A DNA stretch of 64,000 nucleotides, from contig JARGSG010000218.1 of NCBI GenBank assembly GCA_030374805.1, positions 930,001 through 994,000 of the forward strand, read 5' to 3'. The translations under genes and the position numbers were made by a program. Source of the stretch: Gracilaria gracilis. Taxonomy: Eukaryota > Rhodophyta > Florideophyceae > Gracilariales > Gracilariaceae. The notes beneath the pieces are model-generated. The model had not been told where the DNA came from and ran no database searches. It worked only from the letters and a program-made list of their open reading frames with translations. Below, piece after piece: positions 35,958 through 48,340 of the stretch (position 1 is its first letter; every line of letters starts with the position of its first letter).

Positions 35958-36420
35958 CGATGGTCAAAATTTTATCCTTTGGTACTAAAATACGTGTGGG
36001 ACAACGAAGAGACTTTAGTCAGCAACGTTAGTCTGGCAATCTTGTTACCAGCTAGAGTTACGAAATCTAAAATGCCCAGTCAAGTCGTCAAGAATGGACT
36101 CGTTCTCGAAATTGTAGTACATTGGCCTAAGTGATGACAGAACCGAGGCTGTTATTCACGTCTTGGCTTACCAAGCAGTTTGATCTTCTAAAGTTCTTTC
36201 ACCCAAAGATTGAAGGCTTCCAAAAATCAATACGAGCATTACAGGGAGGAAAATCGGAGAAAGTACAATCTTTTTGTCATATGGAACTGCCATTCAACGT
36301 CGAGACTCATGTGCTGCTAAAGAGAGTGCTGAATGTTGGTGATGGTTAAAGTGTGTTCTCTGTAGACCTGAAAGCCCCTGATGACAAATACGTTAAGAGT
36401 GATGTCATTGACGAAGTTAT
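35958..36420 (+). pseudogene. Unrecognised gene fragment
   Basis: Two abutting frames read like one protein: KFYPLVLKYVWDNEETLVSN, ending VLEIVVHWPK at 36131, then, after a one-base shift, TEPRLLFTSWLTKQFDLLKF to LPFNVETHVLLKRVL and, past a TAA at about 36346, SVFSVDLKAPDDKY. Amino-acid composition is protein-like across the shift. No family is recognised. No start codon or upstream part can be found, so it is a fragment of a larger gene, possibly transposon-borne. Confidence 0.4.
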
Positions 36421-37139
36421 CGTTAGCTAGTTGCTTCGACGTCACTTTATCTACTTTGCACTGGCTTATGCCTACATTTATAAAAACAATTATGTTTAAA
36501 TGCTATTAAACATTCAACGTTATGCTTGCGCCATATGAAACTACATTTGGGATGCATGAAAATATTAAAGTTATAGAAGCTATTGGGGGCGTGAGAAAAG
36601 GCGTTTTCGCGCTATTCTCTGTAAGACACTCAGTCCTACACAAATGATGTTTGACATTTAGTACTTGGTAGTGTACCTCTGACAATTCTTGTCGATTCAT
36701 CCTCGAACCATGACACATATACGATACGAGACTGTGCAAAGCTACAAATGAGGCGTTTCTATTGAGGTAGAAAGTGAATAGAGAACTTTCATTGAATTTT
36801 CACATTCTTGTTCAATACGAGACTGCAGCCCAACACTGCCATATATTACACAATCAAAGAGGCGTCTAATATAAATGAATAACTCTTTCGTTTCTATATA
36901 AGTTCCCATATTCGTTGATATATAAACCATAGCACACGTACAACATTATTTATTTGAACAATACTGCCAAGCTCCCCGCACCAACTACTAATTTCTCTTG
37001 CATTCCCGAGATAATGTGCGTAACGCACGCCAAAAAGTCCTAAAATTTATTGAAGAAAGTGAAAAAGCTCGACAACAAGAGATCAGTAAATATTCAGGGA
37101 AGAAATACAATTATTATGACAAAGACTAAGGTACAAACC
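36421..37139. other. AT-rich spacer
   Basis: About 700 bp of AT-rich sequence before the gypsy LTR. I see nothing in it. Confidence 0.4.
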
Positions 37140-37493
37140 TGTTGATCGATCACACTGCTAGAAGCACACCGACGCGTTGTGCGGTCAAAAGAAAGCAAGG
37201 AGCAGACAAAAGACCTTAGAAGACTCTGCCAAGGATCCCTTTCGTTCCTCGGAGTTCTTCCTCCGAGGGCGGGGCTTTTTATTTTCTAACTTGTTGCGTG
37301 TTTTGCCACGTACGTAATCGGCTGCTCACTATTACGTGACTTGCGTTTGGACTTGATTCTTGAAATTATAATTGTTCATGTAGTCCACTACTTACGACTA
37401 CGTGGCTTTCGTTCGGAATTGTTCCCCAAAAACGGATACCTACAATACTATTGCGGTGAGTCTCAGGCTTCAGCATTGCTGGTGACATCAACA
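37140..37493 (-). mobile_element. Gypsy LTR (3' copy)
   Basis: It starts TGTTGATCGATCAC and ends GGTGACATCAACA on the plus strand, so on the minus strand it runs TGTTGATGTCACC to GATCGATCAACA with 7-bp inverted ends. It carries a CCTCGGAG...CTCCGAGG hairpin near 37240-37265 followed by a T-rich stretch. Divergence from the partner LTR at 39.6 kb is obvious by eye, so the insertion is not recent. Confidence 0.8.
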
Positions 37494-37689
37494 GTGTACC
37501 GGAGTGAAATGTGCCATTTGGTTATTGCAGAGAGATAGTGGCATCAAATCTTCGCTGACGCATCGTACCCGACTCAATACATTCATTGACGTAACTTTTT
37601 AGTAGATCAGGCACATCTGCTCTGAAAAGATTTGAGTATCAGAAGAAAAGGCGGGTTCAGAACAAGACGATGTGAGTTTACGACTGCTT

Positions 37690-37844
37690 GTATAAAGTTC
37701 CAGATAGCAGTCCTTCATTTATAGGCAAACATAACACAAGAGAGCATAACGGTAGTCGTTCTATGCTCTCGTAAACAAATACAAGTTCAACTACAATAAA
37801 AGGTCACGTACGCATTAACACAGAATTTCAAATATTCAAAGTCA
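37690..37844 (-). mobile_element. Fragment of copia LTR
   Basis: On the minus strand it begins TGACTTTGAATA at 37844 and matches the copia LTR at 6.8-7.16 kb for about 150 bp, including GCCTATAAATG. After this the two sequences diverge. It sits inside the deleted gypsy element close to its 3' LTR. Confidence 0.7.
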
Positions 37845-38459
37845 CTGATATCAAGAGAAACCCAATCTGTTTATTGGTCGGAAAACCATTTTCATTGAAC
37901 GAATAATTAGATGTTGCCTTTCGATTGCCTTATACCTTTTTAATCTACGATTCTTAACAGTTCGTCGGCTTGGTAGGAAAGTTGTCCTTAACTTCTTCGT
38001 TTATTTCAAAATCTGCGTTTCGGAAGAATATCAAACGACGTCCATGTGCCCACTCTTTCTTCCCGATGAAAAGATCTTAAACCTCAAATAGGTAGTTATC
38101 CCGACAAAGCGTAACCCTGAAAGGGCCGTACCACTGCAGACTAATCTTAGATCCTTTTTGTCGCTTCAGTAGCCCAAGAAGGACGTAACTCCTTCGGTAA
38201 ATTTGATTTGGCGTACTCATGTCTTCCGGTTATGAGATTCAACACCGGCACGGCTCTTTCTTGAAGAGATTTCCCATCATTCGCGATGAAAATTATCCAA
38301 TGACTAGTACAGTAGTTCGGTCTCTAACAGATCTTTTGAACATGCGGAATCGATAGAATTCACCTTCTTCCTGGCTTTGCTTCGCACAATGGTTGCCAGA
38401 GGCGAGTCATGGGGATATTCTGTGAAGACTGTCGAAGATCCTTTTCTGGTTTAGACTCT

Positions 38460-39430
38460 TAGTTGGAGGGTTGTTCAGCGCGGATTGTACGAGTGGCAGA
38501 ACGGAAGGCCAAGCGGAGTGAAGCAGTGGAAATTCTGAGATTATTGCTCGGCAGGCGCGTAGAAATTCGAACCAGACGACTTAGACAGTGCAGTTGCTCC
38601 ACGGGCAGTACGGAAGTAGGAAGTGGTGGTTGAATTTCAACTCTCCCAATAATTGCTTCGTCAATGTGTTCTTGAAGTGACTGCCCTGGTCTGAAAGCCA
38701 GTAGTGCGCGATTTCAAAAGAAGCAAGCCTGTGTACCAGTATATTAGTGGTAGTCTCAGCGTCGGCTTTTGATGTTGTCTTTTGCAACACATACCCTGAA
38801 AGATCGTCATTAACGATGATAGAATACAATTTGTTGTTCTCGTCTTTCTTCACGTAAAGTTAGTCAAAATGTAAGACTTCGTTTGGTTTGCTCATGTGTG
38901 GTGTGTGCCCCAGAGGCCTCTGTACCATGGTCCCGGACTTAGTCGAGACGAAGTGTAAACATGAAAGAACGAATTTTTTTGTCTTGTCGCGCAGGTTCTT
39001 CCCCCAAAAATGAATTGAAATGGTAACGAAAGTGCACTCCATTCCTCTGTGGCCGGCTGTACCTGCTTGCGCTGCGAAGAGAATGCGCAATTTCAGACGA
39101 GTGTCGTTCTCGGGGATCCATATCTCTCCTGTTGACATTGTCCATGCTGGTTCGGTCTTCGAGATTTTCTTGGTCGCAGTTGCTTGGTTGGTGTTCTGTG
39201 ATTCAACGATGGTGCCGAGTGAAGACCAGTCTAGATGTTCGGGAACACTAGAGTTCACAGGAGCGAAAATGAGTGCACTTACTCGCCCGACGCTGGTTGA
39301 TTGTATAGTATCCTTCTTCTGCACCACCCACATTGTCAACATCTCGGCCCAAACGTTTCGCTCTTCTGGAATGTGCTCAATCACGTACCTGAACGCGCTA
39401 CGTTTCGAAACACAAGGCATCAACTTGTTG
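38460..39430 (-). pseudogene. Gypsy pol remnant: RNase H tail and integrase
   Basis: From 39423 on the minus strand: IEHIPEERNVWAEMLTMW (end of RNase H, with the usual WAD as WAE), an HHCC-like segment (AGHRG, then SCLHF, where the second Cys of C-x2-C is Phe), and, after a stop at 38860, the core with VNDDLSGYV, WLSDQGSHFKN and PYCPWSNCTV. Decayed sequence continues to about 38460 (AWPSVLPLVQSALNN). These are the catalytic D and D positions of a gypsy integrase; the Glu region is damaged. RT is missing. The fragment is bounded by LTRs. Confidence 0.75.
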
Positions 39431-39575
39431 GCGGAATGACGCGCGATGCCGGGGTTCTGGGCGTACCGGTCGTAGATGTAGACGAGGTTAGCGTGGTCGC
39501 TGTAGATGAGGGTAGTTAGACCTGCTTTGAGCTAATCTAATCTGCATATTGCCTTGACTACGAAAAGAAGAGCTT

Positions 39576-39929
39576 TGATGATCTATCACACTGCCAGAAG
39601 CGCACCGGCGCGTTGTACGGGCAGAAAAAAGAAAAGATCAAGCAAAAGACCTTAGAAGACTCTGCCAAGGATCCCTCCCTTTCCTCGAAGTTCTTCCTCC
39701 GAGGGCTGGGCCTTTTATTCTCTAACTTGTTGCGTGTTTCGCACCCTACTTAATCTGCTGCCCACTATTGCGTGGCTTGCGTTTGGACTTGCTTCCTTAA
39801 TCGGTAACTGTCCATGTGGTCCGCTATTCACGACTAAGTGGCTAGTGTTCAGGATTTTATTTTAAAACGGACACCCACAATAATATTCTGGTGAGTATCA
39901 GGCTTCAGCATTGCTGGTGATATCAACCA
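39576..39929 (-). mobile_element. Gypsy LTR (5' copy)
   Basis: Partner of the LTR at 37140. It shares the block ACCTTAGAAGACTCTGCC, the purine-rich hairpin region and the end TTCAGCATTGCTGGTGATATC. Its inner end is altered (GATAGATCATCA) and its outer end has an extra base, so exact edges are uncertain by a few bases. Confidence 0.75.
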
Positions 39930-42146
39930 GAATATCTAAATTTTCATATTTTCTATGAACCGAAAATAAAATCTGGAGTTATGAACATGGTTAACTTCCC
40001 CGTAAGTGAGCTTGAAGTACTCTTCAAGAGATCAGATAGATTTATATCTTCCGCTTGAAAGAGATGCCGTGGAAATGAATCGTCTATCTCTTGTCTCGAC
40101 ATTTTATTTTTTACTCTGACTGTTTGTAAAGTTGGAGAAAAATGGGGTCTCTCTTCTGTTTATTTCGAATGAAAATAGGAACGTTTCGAAGACCTGTGAC
40201 TGAATTTGTCTAGCTTTTCGAAGCAGAAGTTATTGTAAATTGCGTCATGGGAATTGATTAATCTTTTAACCTGTAATATGTGATGGAAAAGAATATGCTT
40301 TTCAAAAATTTTCTGCTTGCTCGATCTACAAGTGAACTGATGTTTCCTTCTCGGGCCGAAATGCACCCCTGTGTGCACTGCAAGACGGCAAAAAAAATCT
40401 ACAGCTGAAACTACCAACTACACGGACAAATTGATGGAGGTGTCAGTGCTATCGTGTAAAATACCTATAAATTGCTAGGATTCTCAACCAGGTTCCGTAG
40501 CATATGCCTCCATAATCAAGGAGAAATCCTTAGTCCATGCAGCATCATTGAAGAAGAATTGCAAGGAGAAAAATTTAAACTTCAGTGACGAAAGTAGTGA
40601 GAATGAGTTTGACTTCGGGGCGGTTTTCGTGGGCAAGGGCTACGTTGGAATGGCGAAGAACATTACATGTTTCTAGATGTGTCATTCCGAAGACAAGATC
40701 TCAGAACGGCTTCTTAAGTTTTGTTGATAATTTTCGCAGCAGAAGTATTGCGTCAGACTGGGTTCATTTGGAAAACTACTTGGGCAGGATTAATGGCTTG
40801 TGGAATTTTCTTGTGCAGAAATAGAAAAGGAATCATTCTAATCTTCGTATATTGTTCAGGCTTCTATTGGCAATGAAAAACTATCCTATTCCCAAAAAGC
40901 CGTTGTGGAAGGAAGACGGCAAATTTTTTAGAAGTTCCCAAAACTCACTCTACGCTAGTAGTCTGAATTCTGAACGGGCGCAAAAAAAGCTACCAATCGC
41001 CAGAAAAGTGGCGCGAGACAATGGTTTTTGAAGATTCCGCATATCACAGGGCGGAAGGTCTTGAACAATTTTCATCATGCAAACGTGGAAAGGAGCGTTC
41101 GTTAACTTTCGGATAGGATTTATAAGAGCAAAGAATCCGATGGGAATGTTACCACCAAGCATGTTTCTGAAGTAGGTTGTAGGAATGAAGTATCTACGAT
41201 GGAGCTAAGCAATTGCTTAGTCGATTGGTTCTGTACATGAGTATTGATGATCTACATAATACAGTGGTATTTCACCAAAGATCTGTGGCATGCTTCTTTC
41301 TTTCTTTAGCGTGAGTGGCTGGCAATTGTTTGAAAACTTTGTATCTTAACAAGCTAAAGGCTTTACCAAGCTTTGTATTCGAAAATAAACCGACAAATGA
41401 TATCGGAGGTCTAGTGATTTTGAGAGAATTAATACCGTGTACGGATTTTCATGGAACCAAGAAGTAGATATATTTGAACGAAGGTGAGCGGAAGGATGAC
41501 CTAATTTGCGCTCATTGTGGCTGCTTGCCTTTGCTGGATCTCCCATCGCCTCGCCATCGCCTCGCTTCGTCGCCGCGGTCGATCCCGTTTTGTTCCGCTC
41601 GCAAATCACGCGATCAGCGGCAACGAAATCTTCGTTTCGATTTGCACGTCACGTGCCTTCACCTCGGTCGTTGACAGCTTCTGGTTTTCCAGCGCGATCC
41701 TCAACTGCCCCCTGTTCGCGGCCGCCGGTGCGTATAACCCCAGCAACCACATTTTGCCATGCCCTTCCGTATATGCCACATGATGGCAACGCTCCTTGCC
41801 TTGCCGAGTTACTGCGCGTCCAAAGCCGTCTGCCATCGCCACGCTCACCCGGCGTGGGCCGCCAGGCACATCACCCCCGCCACGCATCTAAGTAGATTTT
41901 TGGATCCTGTACACAACCAGCTTTAGGTTGCCCAAGCCCCTCGTCCTTATTAGCGTCATCCTAACCATGTGACTTACCTACCTATTGCAGCAGGCATGCT
42001 CTTTCCCAGTGAAATTTCGAAAATCGATTTATATGCCGCCAATTTGCTCTGCCTCATAGCTCGGGTTTGCACTACGGGCCCTCGCCCCCTCTTTTACCAC
42101 GCATTGTTGGTATTATGGTAGTTTTCGCCGATTTTAGGGAGATTGC
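39930..42146. other. Region without a recognised gene
   Basis: About 2.2 kb, AT-rich to 41450 and then a GC-rich patch (41500-41890). In that patch two minus-strand frames (41606-41887 and 41346-41609) overlap by ATGA. Neither has a recognisable domain, so I do not call them as genes. Confidence 0.35.
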
Positions 42147-42675
42147 TGTACTATATAGTGGCTCGGCACTCGGTTATCTCCATTCAGTAAACTTCCCCAC
42201 CCAGTTTTGACTCTACACTTCTTCGACTTAGGTTGTAATCGACTCCATGAAGGCGTGAGGCTCCGTTGCAGGCGAGTAGTCTATCCTCCCTGCGTTTTTT
42301 AAAGAACCCAGTGATAGGAGTCTGCTACCGCTCTTTGTTGCACCCAACCCTGTACAGAGATAACTCCGGTGTTTACCGTTATTTTACCTTTTATCAATGT
42401 CTTTATTTCCTGTTCTCGCAGATTACTTTTTCGTTTCCCCGACTTCTGTGGAATTTTTCCTCTCGCGAGGCTTCCGTACCTACACACACCTGGTGTCTAA
42501 CTGATTCTCTGCCCCGCTCTCTGCGCTTCATCGTAATGGCTTGGCCTTGGCTTACACTCGACTTTGTCGTGCCGTGCCAGAGAGTTTCTGTCTTTTGGCT
42601 CCCCGTTTACAGAAGAAGATCTTGGTCGTCTTCTTGGTGCCTTTGAATCTTTGGCGCTGCACTAAAAAGTGGTCT
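42147..42675 (+). repeat. Long inverted repeat, left copy
   Basis: It starts near a TATA-like ACTATATAGTGG and runs about 525 bp. It aligns with the reverse complement of 46385-46910 over its whole length, for example TTTAAAGAACCCA, CCGGTGTTTACCGTT and GAAGATCTTGG-type blocks, at roughly two-thirds to three-quarters identity by eye. No LTR-type relation is possible because the copies face each other. Confidence 0.65.
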
Positions 42676-45600
42676 CCAGTCCTAGAACCCGATATTTGGC
42701 GTACTACGTATTTGTTTTTTTGTTTGCTCTTTGAGGTGTCGTTTGTAATTTTGGAAGCACCCGGTTACATGGTTTCGGTTCCTGTCTGACTCGCTGCCAC
42801 TGCCGTAACGGTCACTTAGCGCTCACGGCGTTGTGAACGTTCGTGAGTTCACGGCGAAAACTGGTTCTAGATCTGGCACCGCTTCTGCTAAGCTTGGGAT
42901 GCTCTTAAGCCTCTCATTTGTAATACCACCCTGGGTCCTGGTGTACCGCTGTTGCAGCTTTGCAGTTCCCTCGGTGTAGGTCTGCCTGCTTACTGTTAAT
43001 TTTACTTGCCTCGCGTTCCAGTTACTTCGTGTGCTTTCGCTTTCGTTCTGGAGAATTGTACACCGTCTGAAACCGAACTTCCGCTGTCACACCGTTGGGA
43101 TACCTTTCTGAGACCTTTTAACTTCTGGTTTATTGTAAGCAGGAGAGAAAACTCTGTGCGCATTTGGCGTCGTTCCATCTCTCGAAGAGGAATTGGCTTC
43201 TCGCTCTTGAGATTCTTACTACGATCCCCCACGGGAAGCATTAACCGTCGTGTACGGATATCACAACCACTGCCGGATGCCCGGAAGATTGAAACGAGTC
43301 CACCACAGCAGTGGAAATGACCCTGTACAGAAGGAGGTAAAGTTTGGTCATCCTCTTTATGGATGATGCCTCTGTTACCAGATGTCTGGGAGATTGCTAC
43401 AAGTACGCCAGAACAGTGGAGCAGAACCCCGTACATAGATGGAAAGCACAAACCGCAGTCGCATTTGATTAGCAGTACTACCCTCTAATAACGTAGTATG
43501 CCACTCCTGTGGATGATGCTAGCTCAGAGCTATCCATGGTAGGCAGAGCTACTCTGTTGCCACACCCTAGGAGAGGGAAGAGAACTCTCAGATTCTCCGA
43601 TAGAATCAACTAAGGAGATTGTATCGGAAACCCTCGGGCCCTCCATACTCGTCTGAGGTAGTAATATACGCTACAATTCTCGTTTCTACGGGTACGTAAC
43701 ACCGGGTACAAAGTGATCGAACGACCCTCATTTCTACCAAATCCGAACCGAGAAGTGCCGAATTGCTTTCTGAATCTACCACACCCAAGCCGGGGACTGC
43801 CAAACTTCCCGATGGAATCGGATACACCGAAAAAATCGAAAAATATTTTTGTCCAGGATGGCCCTTCTTCTGTTGCACCCATTCGTGGGGACTCTACCAG
43901 CGTTGCGGAACGCTCAATATCATCTACTGCCACTCCGTCTAAGAAGGGGTAGGAGGACACTTCTGCTGAAAATATGTCAACGTCGCAACGTGAAGTATTG
44001 GTATACATCAGGCTGATGCTGCACCGGAAACTTTGTCAGACAAGCCGTATTAGTCACGGGAACCCAGCGTATCCGGTTTTTAGAGCCCGAACACGGGAAG
44101 CATAACCACGCCGCAAGCAGCGAATGTACACGCAGATTCGAATAATGCAACCCCATCCTCGCCTGAGGCGAGTCGCAACCGTATCGTGATACCAGCATAG
44201 CTGGGTAGTGAAGAACCAAACCCATCGAGGACGGATCCGAACAATCGGTCCCGCCCGCCCAACGCAACGGTGGAAGCCGCGATGAAACCCACCGCGCAAC
44301 GCAAAACTAGACCCGATTCCAGAAAGGGAGAAGGAATCCATGACGCCACGGACGGATGCGCAAGTCCCGAGTGTCTCTGTAGATTCTGGCATAATCGCCA
44401 GCGAGAGACCGGTCACCCGGGATGAGGTTTGGGTCATGGACGACGATGGCACGCAATTCGAAGCGAAAATTCCCAAAGTAATTGGCGCAGCCCCAGCATT
44501 GCTGGAAGTCCCTCCAGGAGCGCGAAGTCGCGGGAAGTAGCCGTTGGGAAGAGAACGTCACGGCGCCACCACTTGGCACCTGCCACGAAGAACACCATTT
44601 CAAGGGACCTAGAGCGCGCCACGGCGCGCCACGGCACCACGCCATCTGAGTAACGTGCAAGCAGAGAAAAGTCACAGAACGTAACAGCACTCGCCGCGCC
44701 ACGCGTTGCGCTCCCAGTAGCCTCAACGTCAAGAGGGACAGACGAACGCCGACTTGCGCTACGCCCGGAAACCCGCTGATGTGCGGCTCGTGCAAGAAGC
44801 ACTCAACTATTTGAGTAGAATGCGCTTTCTACTGGTTGACCCCCTAGTGACACCCGATCGGGGAACTTTATCTCCCAAGGGCGGCGTAAGAACCACTTCG
44901 GTAGCAAGAACTCGGCATGACTGGCAAGTATTTATCCAGGAGCACATAGTCGACTGACCTGTCGAGCATACATGGAAACAGGATGATATCGTGAAGTGCT
45001 GCGTCCGATTTTACGCCTATGACTCAAACTAGGATACTTTCGAGCCGGTCGAGCACCCTCCACGTTCCGAAGTGATACAGTATCACCGTCGGACGGGAAC
45101 AGCTCCACCAGCGACGCTGGACCTCGCCCATGTGGGATGATGGTGACCGTCGTGACGAGAAGGAGGAATAGAGGAATACTTCTTTGCCGAATTACACGGG
45201 AGTGGCACTCATCTAGTGTGGGGTCACGTAGCTACCCGTTCAGAGTCCTGCTGTTGTCGCCTTTGGTCGCCCCAACTTTTTTCGAATTTGTTACCCTCAT
45301 GGGTTTTCATCCAGCTTGGTGGTTCACTCCTATGATTGCGGTCCCGTAGGAACGGGTTGCTCTTCAGAGGGGTGCGCTGTTTCCGTGCGCATCACGTTCA
45401 TTCACTGGTCTGAACACCGTTGGTGGCTTACACGCCTATAGCGAAAATTCCCAGTAGTAGATGTTCACCTTTGTTCATCACCACTTACTGGAAGGTAATC
45501 GGGTAATAAAACGCTCTTTCGGAGTCCGATCTAAGCGCATGATGCGTTGGTAACAGTTCTCGCTCTCTCCTGGTTCTTTGTGGCGTTTCCCGAACTCGGG

Positions 45601-46384
45601 TAGCCGACCTCTACAGTATTTCTGGACACACTTCTGTGGAAATTCTATATCTCGGTCGTTTCGTCTTCGTTTCAAAAACGGCATGGCGATAGTTTATTCT
45701 AGAAATTTTTGCGTCAGAGTATTAAGACAGATTTTGATTTGGTAGGGTAACTCCATAGTTATGGGATCGTTTCAGTTCAACTAACTATTCTTAGCGCGAA
45801 GTGAAACAGGTTGCGCTTTCTCACTTAATGGTGTCCCATCTAAATGATATTTAGCTTCATCAAGAGGTTCAGCTTTTAGAAGCTAGCCGATGTACAGAAA
45901 ATGTTACCAGCGTTTTTTGAGCATTTAAACCTCTATAACATTTGGGTATTCTGAAAACCCGTTGTTGACACGTAGACGCTATTGAAACCGCTTCACCCGA
46001 GGATAAACCGGGCTGCAACCGTATTCTACCCCCTTTTCGGAGTGTTTCTGGGCTCCTCTGCAATGGGAGAAGTGCAATGTATATCTTTGGGTAGAGTTTA
46101 CCACCCACGAAGTGGTGACTACTCTATTTATCATGACCAACTACAGTGGAGCTCTTCGGAAATGCCCGCACACTCTCACAGTGTGGTGCGCAGACATGAT
46201 GAGCGGTAATAAGACTTAGGTAGAGAGCAGAAGGCTTTAACGTGAACTGGGATGCCTTTAGAGGACTTATTTATATTTTCACCGAGGTTTCGGGATGATG
46301 TCGTAGAGCGGCGGTAACTTCTGTGGACTCGTACCTCTTGCGAGGTTACCGCACCCAGACCTAAATGGTGTCCAACGGATTCTC
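42676..46384. other. Interior of inverted-repeat pair, no clear gene
   Basis: About 3.7 kb of moderately GC-rich sequence. Short plus-strand frames rich in Ser, Thr and Pro (43713-43952, 44340-44540, 44754-44957) read like pieces of a decayed protein, but nothing is recognised. A transposase, if one was ever present, is not visible to me. Confidence 0.4.
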
Positions 46385-46910
46385 TAGGGCACCAGTGGAG
46401 GCGAAAAGACACGAAGAAGACGTCAGAAATCTTCCTCTCTAGAAGGGCAGCCACCACGAAGAGCTTCTCTGGCGAGACACGCCGAAGTCGGTTGTAAGCT
46501 GAGTCCAATCCGTCACGACCGAGCGTAGAGAGTTAAGGAGAGAATGGTTGGAGCACCACCTGTGTGAATTAACGTGTCTTCACAAGAGACACGAGTCCCC
46601 AGAAGTGAGAAAAGGGAAAATGAAATCCGCCAGAGCGGGAAATGGAGAAAAGTAAAAGGGAAAAAGGGGCAAAAGCAACGGTAAACACCGGGATTATTCT
46701 TGTACAGGGTCAGACGCGGCAGACAGTGGTAAAACATTTCTGAAGTTGGGTTCTTTAAAGGAGGTGGTGCGAGTAGACTACCCGCACGCAACGAAGCCTC
46801 TCTCCTGGGAGGAGTCGATGACCACCGTAGACGAAGAAGTCTAGAGCCAACCCTGGTTGGGGAATTCTACTGAGTGGCGAGGGCCGAGCGCCCAGCCACT
46901 ATAAAGTGCA
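46385..46910 (-). repeat. Long inverted repeat, right copy
   Basis: Inverted partner of 42147-42675. Its outer end also carries a TATA-like box (CTTTATAGTGG on the minus strand). The two TATA boxes sit at the outer edges and point inward. Confidence 0.65.
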
Positions 46911-47184
46911 GTGAAATCCCTAGAAATAGGCAAACAAATATCTAATAATATCTAAATTACCAGCAATGCTGTTCGAACCCTCGTTTGCAACCGTGCGACA
47001 CGTTTACTACCCATACCCATTTTGGGGATGCAGATCAAGTGCACGTGCACATAGTGCACACTATATACACCAGAATAGTGCTCGATAAGCCACAAGCTGA
47101 GGTAACCAGCGCGCTAGCACGCAAGCGCTAAAGGGACAAAGTCGGAAAAATACCCGTCAGGGACGTTGCACCATAAATTTTCTG

Positions 47185-47343
47185 CACAAATCTCTACGCT
47201 CCGTCGTAACGGCTTGGCCTCGGCTTACACCAGAATTTTTCGTGTCTTGCAAAAGAGGCTCTGTCTGCTGGCTGCCTTCTTAGCGAAGAAGATCTTGGAC
47301 GCCTTCGTGGTGTCTTTGCGTCTCTGGCGTTGCGCTACACCGC
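47185..47343 (+). repeat. Third, partial copy of the inverted-repeat family
   Basis: It matches 42525-42675 in the same orientation (CGTAACGGCTTGGCCTCGG, AAGAAGATCTTGG). Only the distal part of the repeat is present. Confidence 0.6.
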
Positions 47344-48340
47344 GCCTGCTTGGGCTCTCTGTCGCGACTGATAGGTCTCTTTTCCGCTCATAGACGTAAT
47401 TCATTCCACGTTTGATAACAGACGATTAATTCGTCCTCTGCATTAGTATTTCTGCTTGTATTGCAAACCCTACTGTACATTTTATACCACCTCGTACCAT
47501 TTCTTTCGTTTTTCATCTTGAAACTACACAATGGTAGGAGACGAAGCTGATACCACAATGATTAACCTTCAATCTGTATATTTTACAGTAATTTTCATGT
47601 TTCTATGATGTCTATTTTCTTTCCGTTAATGCAAATAGATGCATTTGCTGGGCATGTAACAAGTGTTCGATACCTTTTCCTCTCGTTTTTGGTCATTATT
47701 TCGCACAATAGGTTTCTTTGGCGTTACGGAAGTTTCAATGGTGGTAATCGCTACAACTGAAAAGATACATTACATCGATTTACAGATGCAACTGTGATAT
47801 TTTACTTATTGTCCTATCTTTCGTAACGGAGCGGCTGAGATACACATGATGATCGCTGTTGGGATAGGAGCAGTGCTGCCCTCGTGAGACACACTGAACG
47901 CGTACGGTTGTGCTGTGAGAAACAGCGAAGCACCATGAACAGGGTCTCGCTCTGTGCCTTTTGCTTTAGCAAAACTAAAAGAAATTCCAAGCTTGTTGCG
48001 ATAGTGATCATTAATGTAATATTATGATCCAATTTTGATAGATCTCCACAGAAAGTGGCCCTCCCAGGCTGGTCTCCTTGCTGGCAAGATTCGATGGTTA
48101 CCCAAGTGGCCTCTGGCTGACCCCGAATGGTTATCGCAAAGCTCCTACTAGGAAGACAAAGCTATGTGTTTTGAGCCAAAGTCTAGATTGCTCAGTCAAA
48201 ATCTGCAGGAAAACTAGTAATCTGCATATTTTTGGTAATCTCTTTCAAAACTGGCGTAGCTGCCAAATCTACCTCTTATACATAGAATACTTACAGCTGT
48301 TTCAAAAACAGGGTCATTGAGCAGCATTTTCACCCCTACA
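47344..48340. other. Spacer, nothing recognised
   Basis: About 1 kb of AT-rich sequence without a domain, an RNA gene or a clear repeat. Confidence 0.4.

Larger units (their letters stand above)
37140..39929 (-). mobile_element. Ty3/gypsy element with two LTRs and deleted interior
   Basis: LTRs of 354 bp at 37140-37493 and 39576-39929 flank only about 2.1 kb on the minus strand. The interior encodes the RNase H tail, integrase zinc-binding and integrase core regions, followed downstream by a stretch with a copia LTR fragment. Gag, protease and RT are absent, so the copy cannot be autonomous. The LTR family is the same as the solo LTR at 56203-56554. I found no matching 5-bp duplication outside the two LTRs. 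Confidence 0.8.

Noticed and set aside
39870..39940. ATTCTGG ... CCAGAAT around the 5' gypsy LTR end as a target duplication
   Set aside because: It is an inverted, not direct, match and one half lies within the LTR.
41346..41887. Two minus-strand frames overlapping by ATGA
   Set aside because: No recognisable domains, and the GC-rich composition explains the open frames.
46960..47010. GTTCGAAC as a tRNA T-loop
   Set aside because: Flanking bases do not form a T-stem, and no anticodon or D arm can be found at the right distance.
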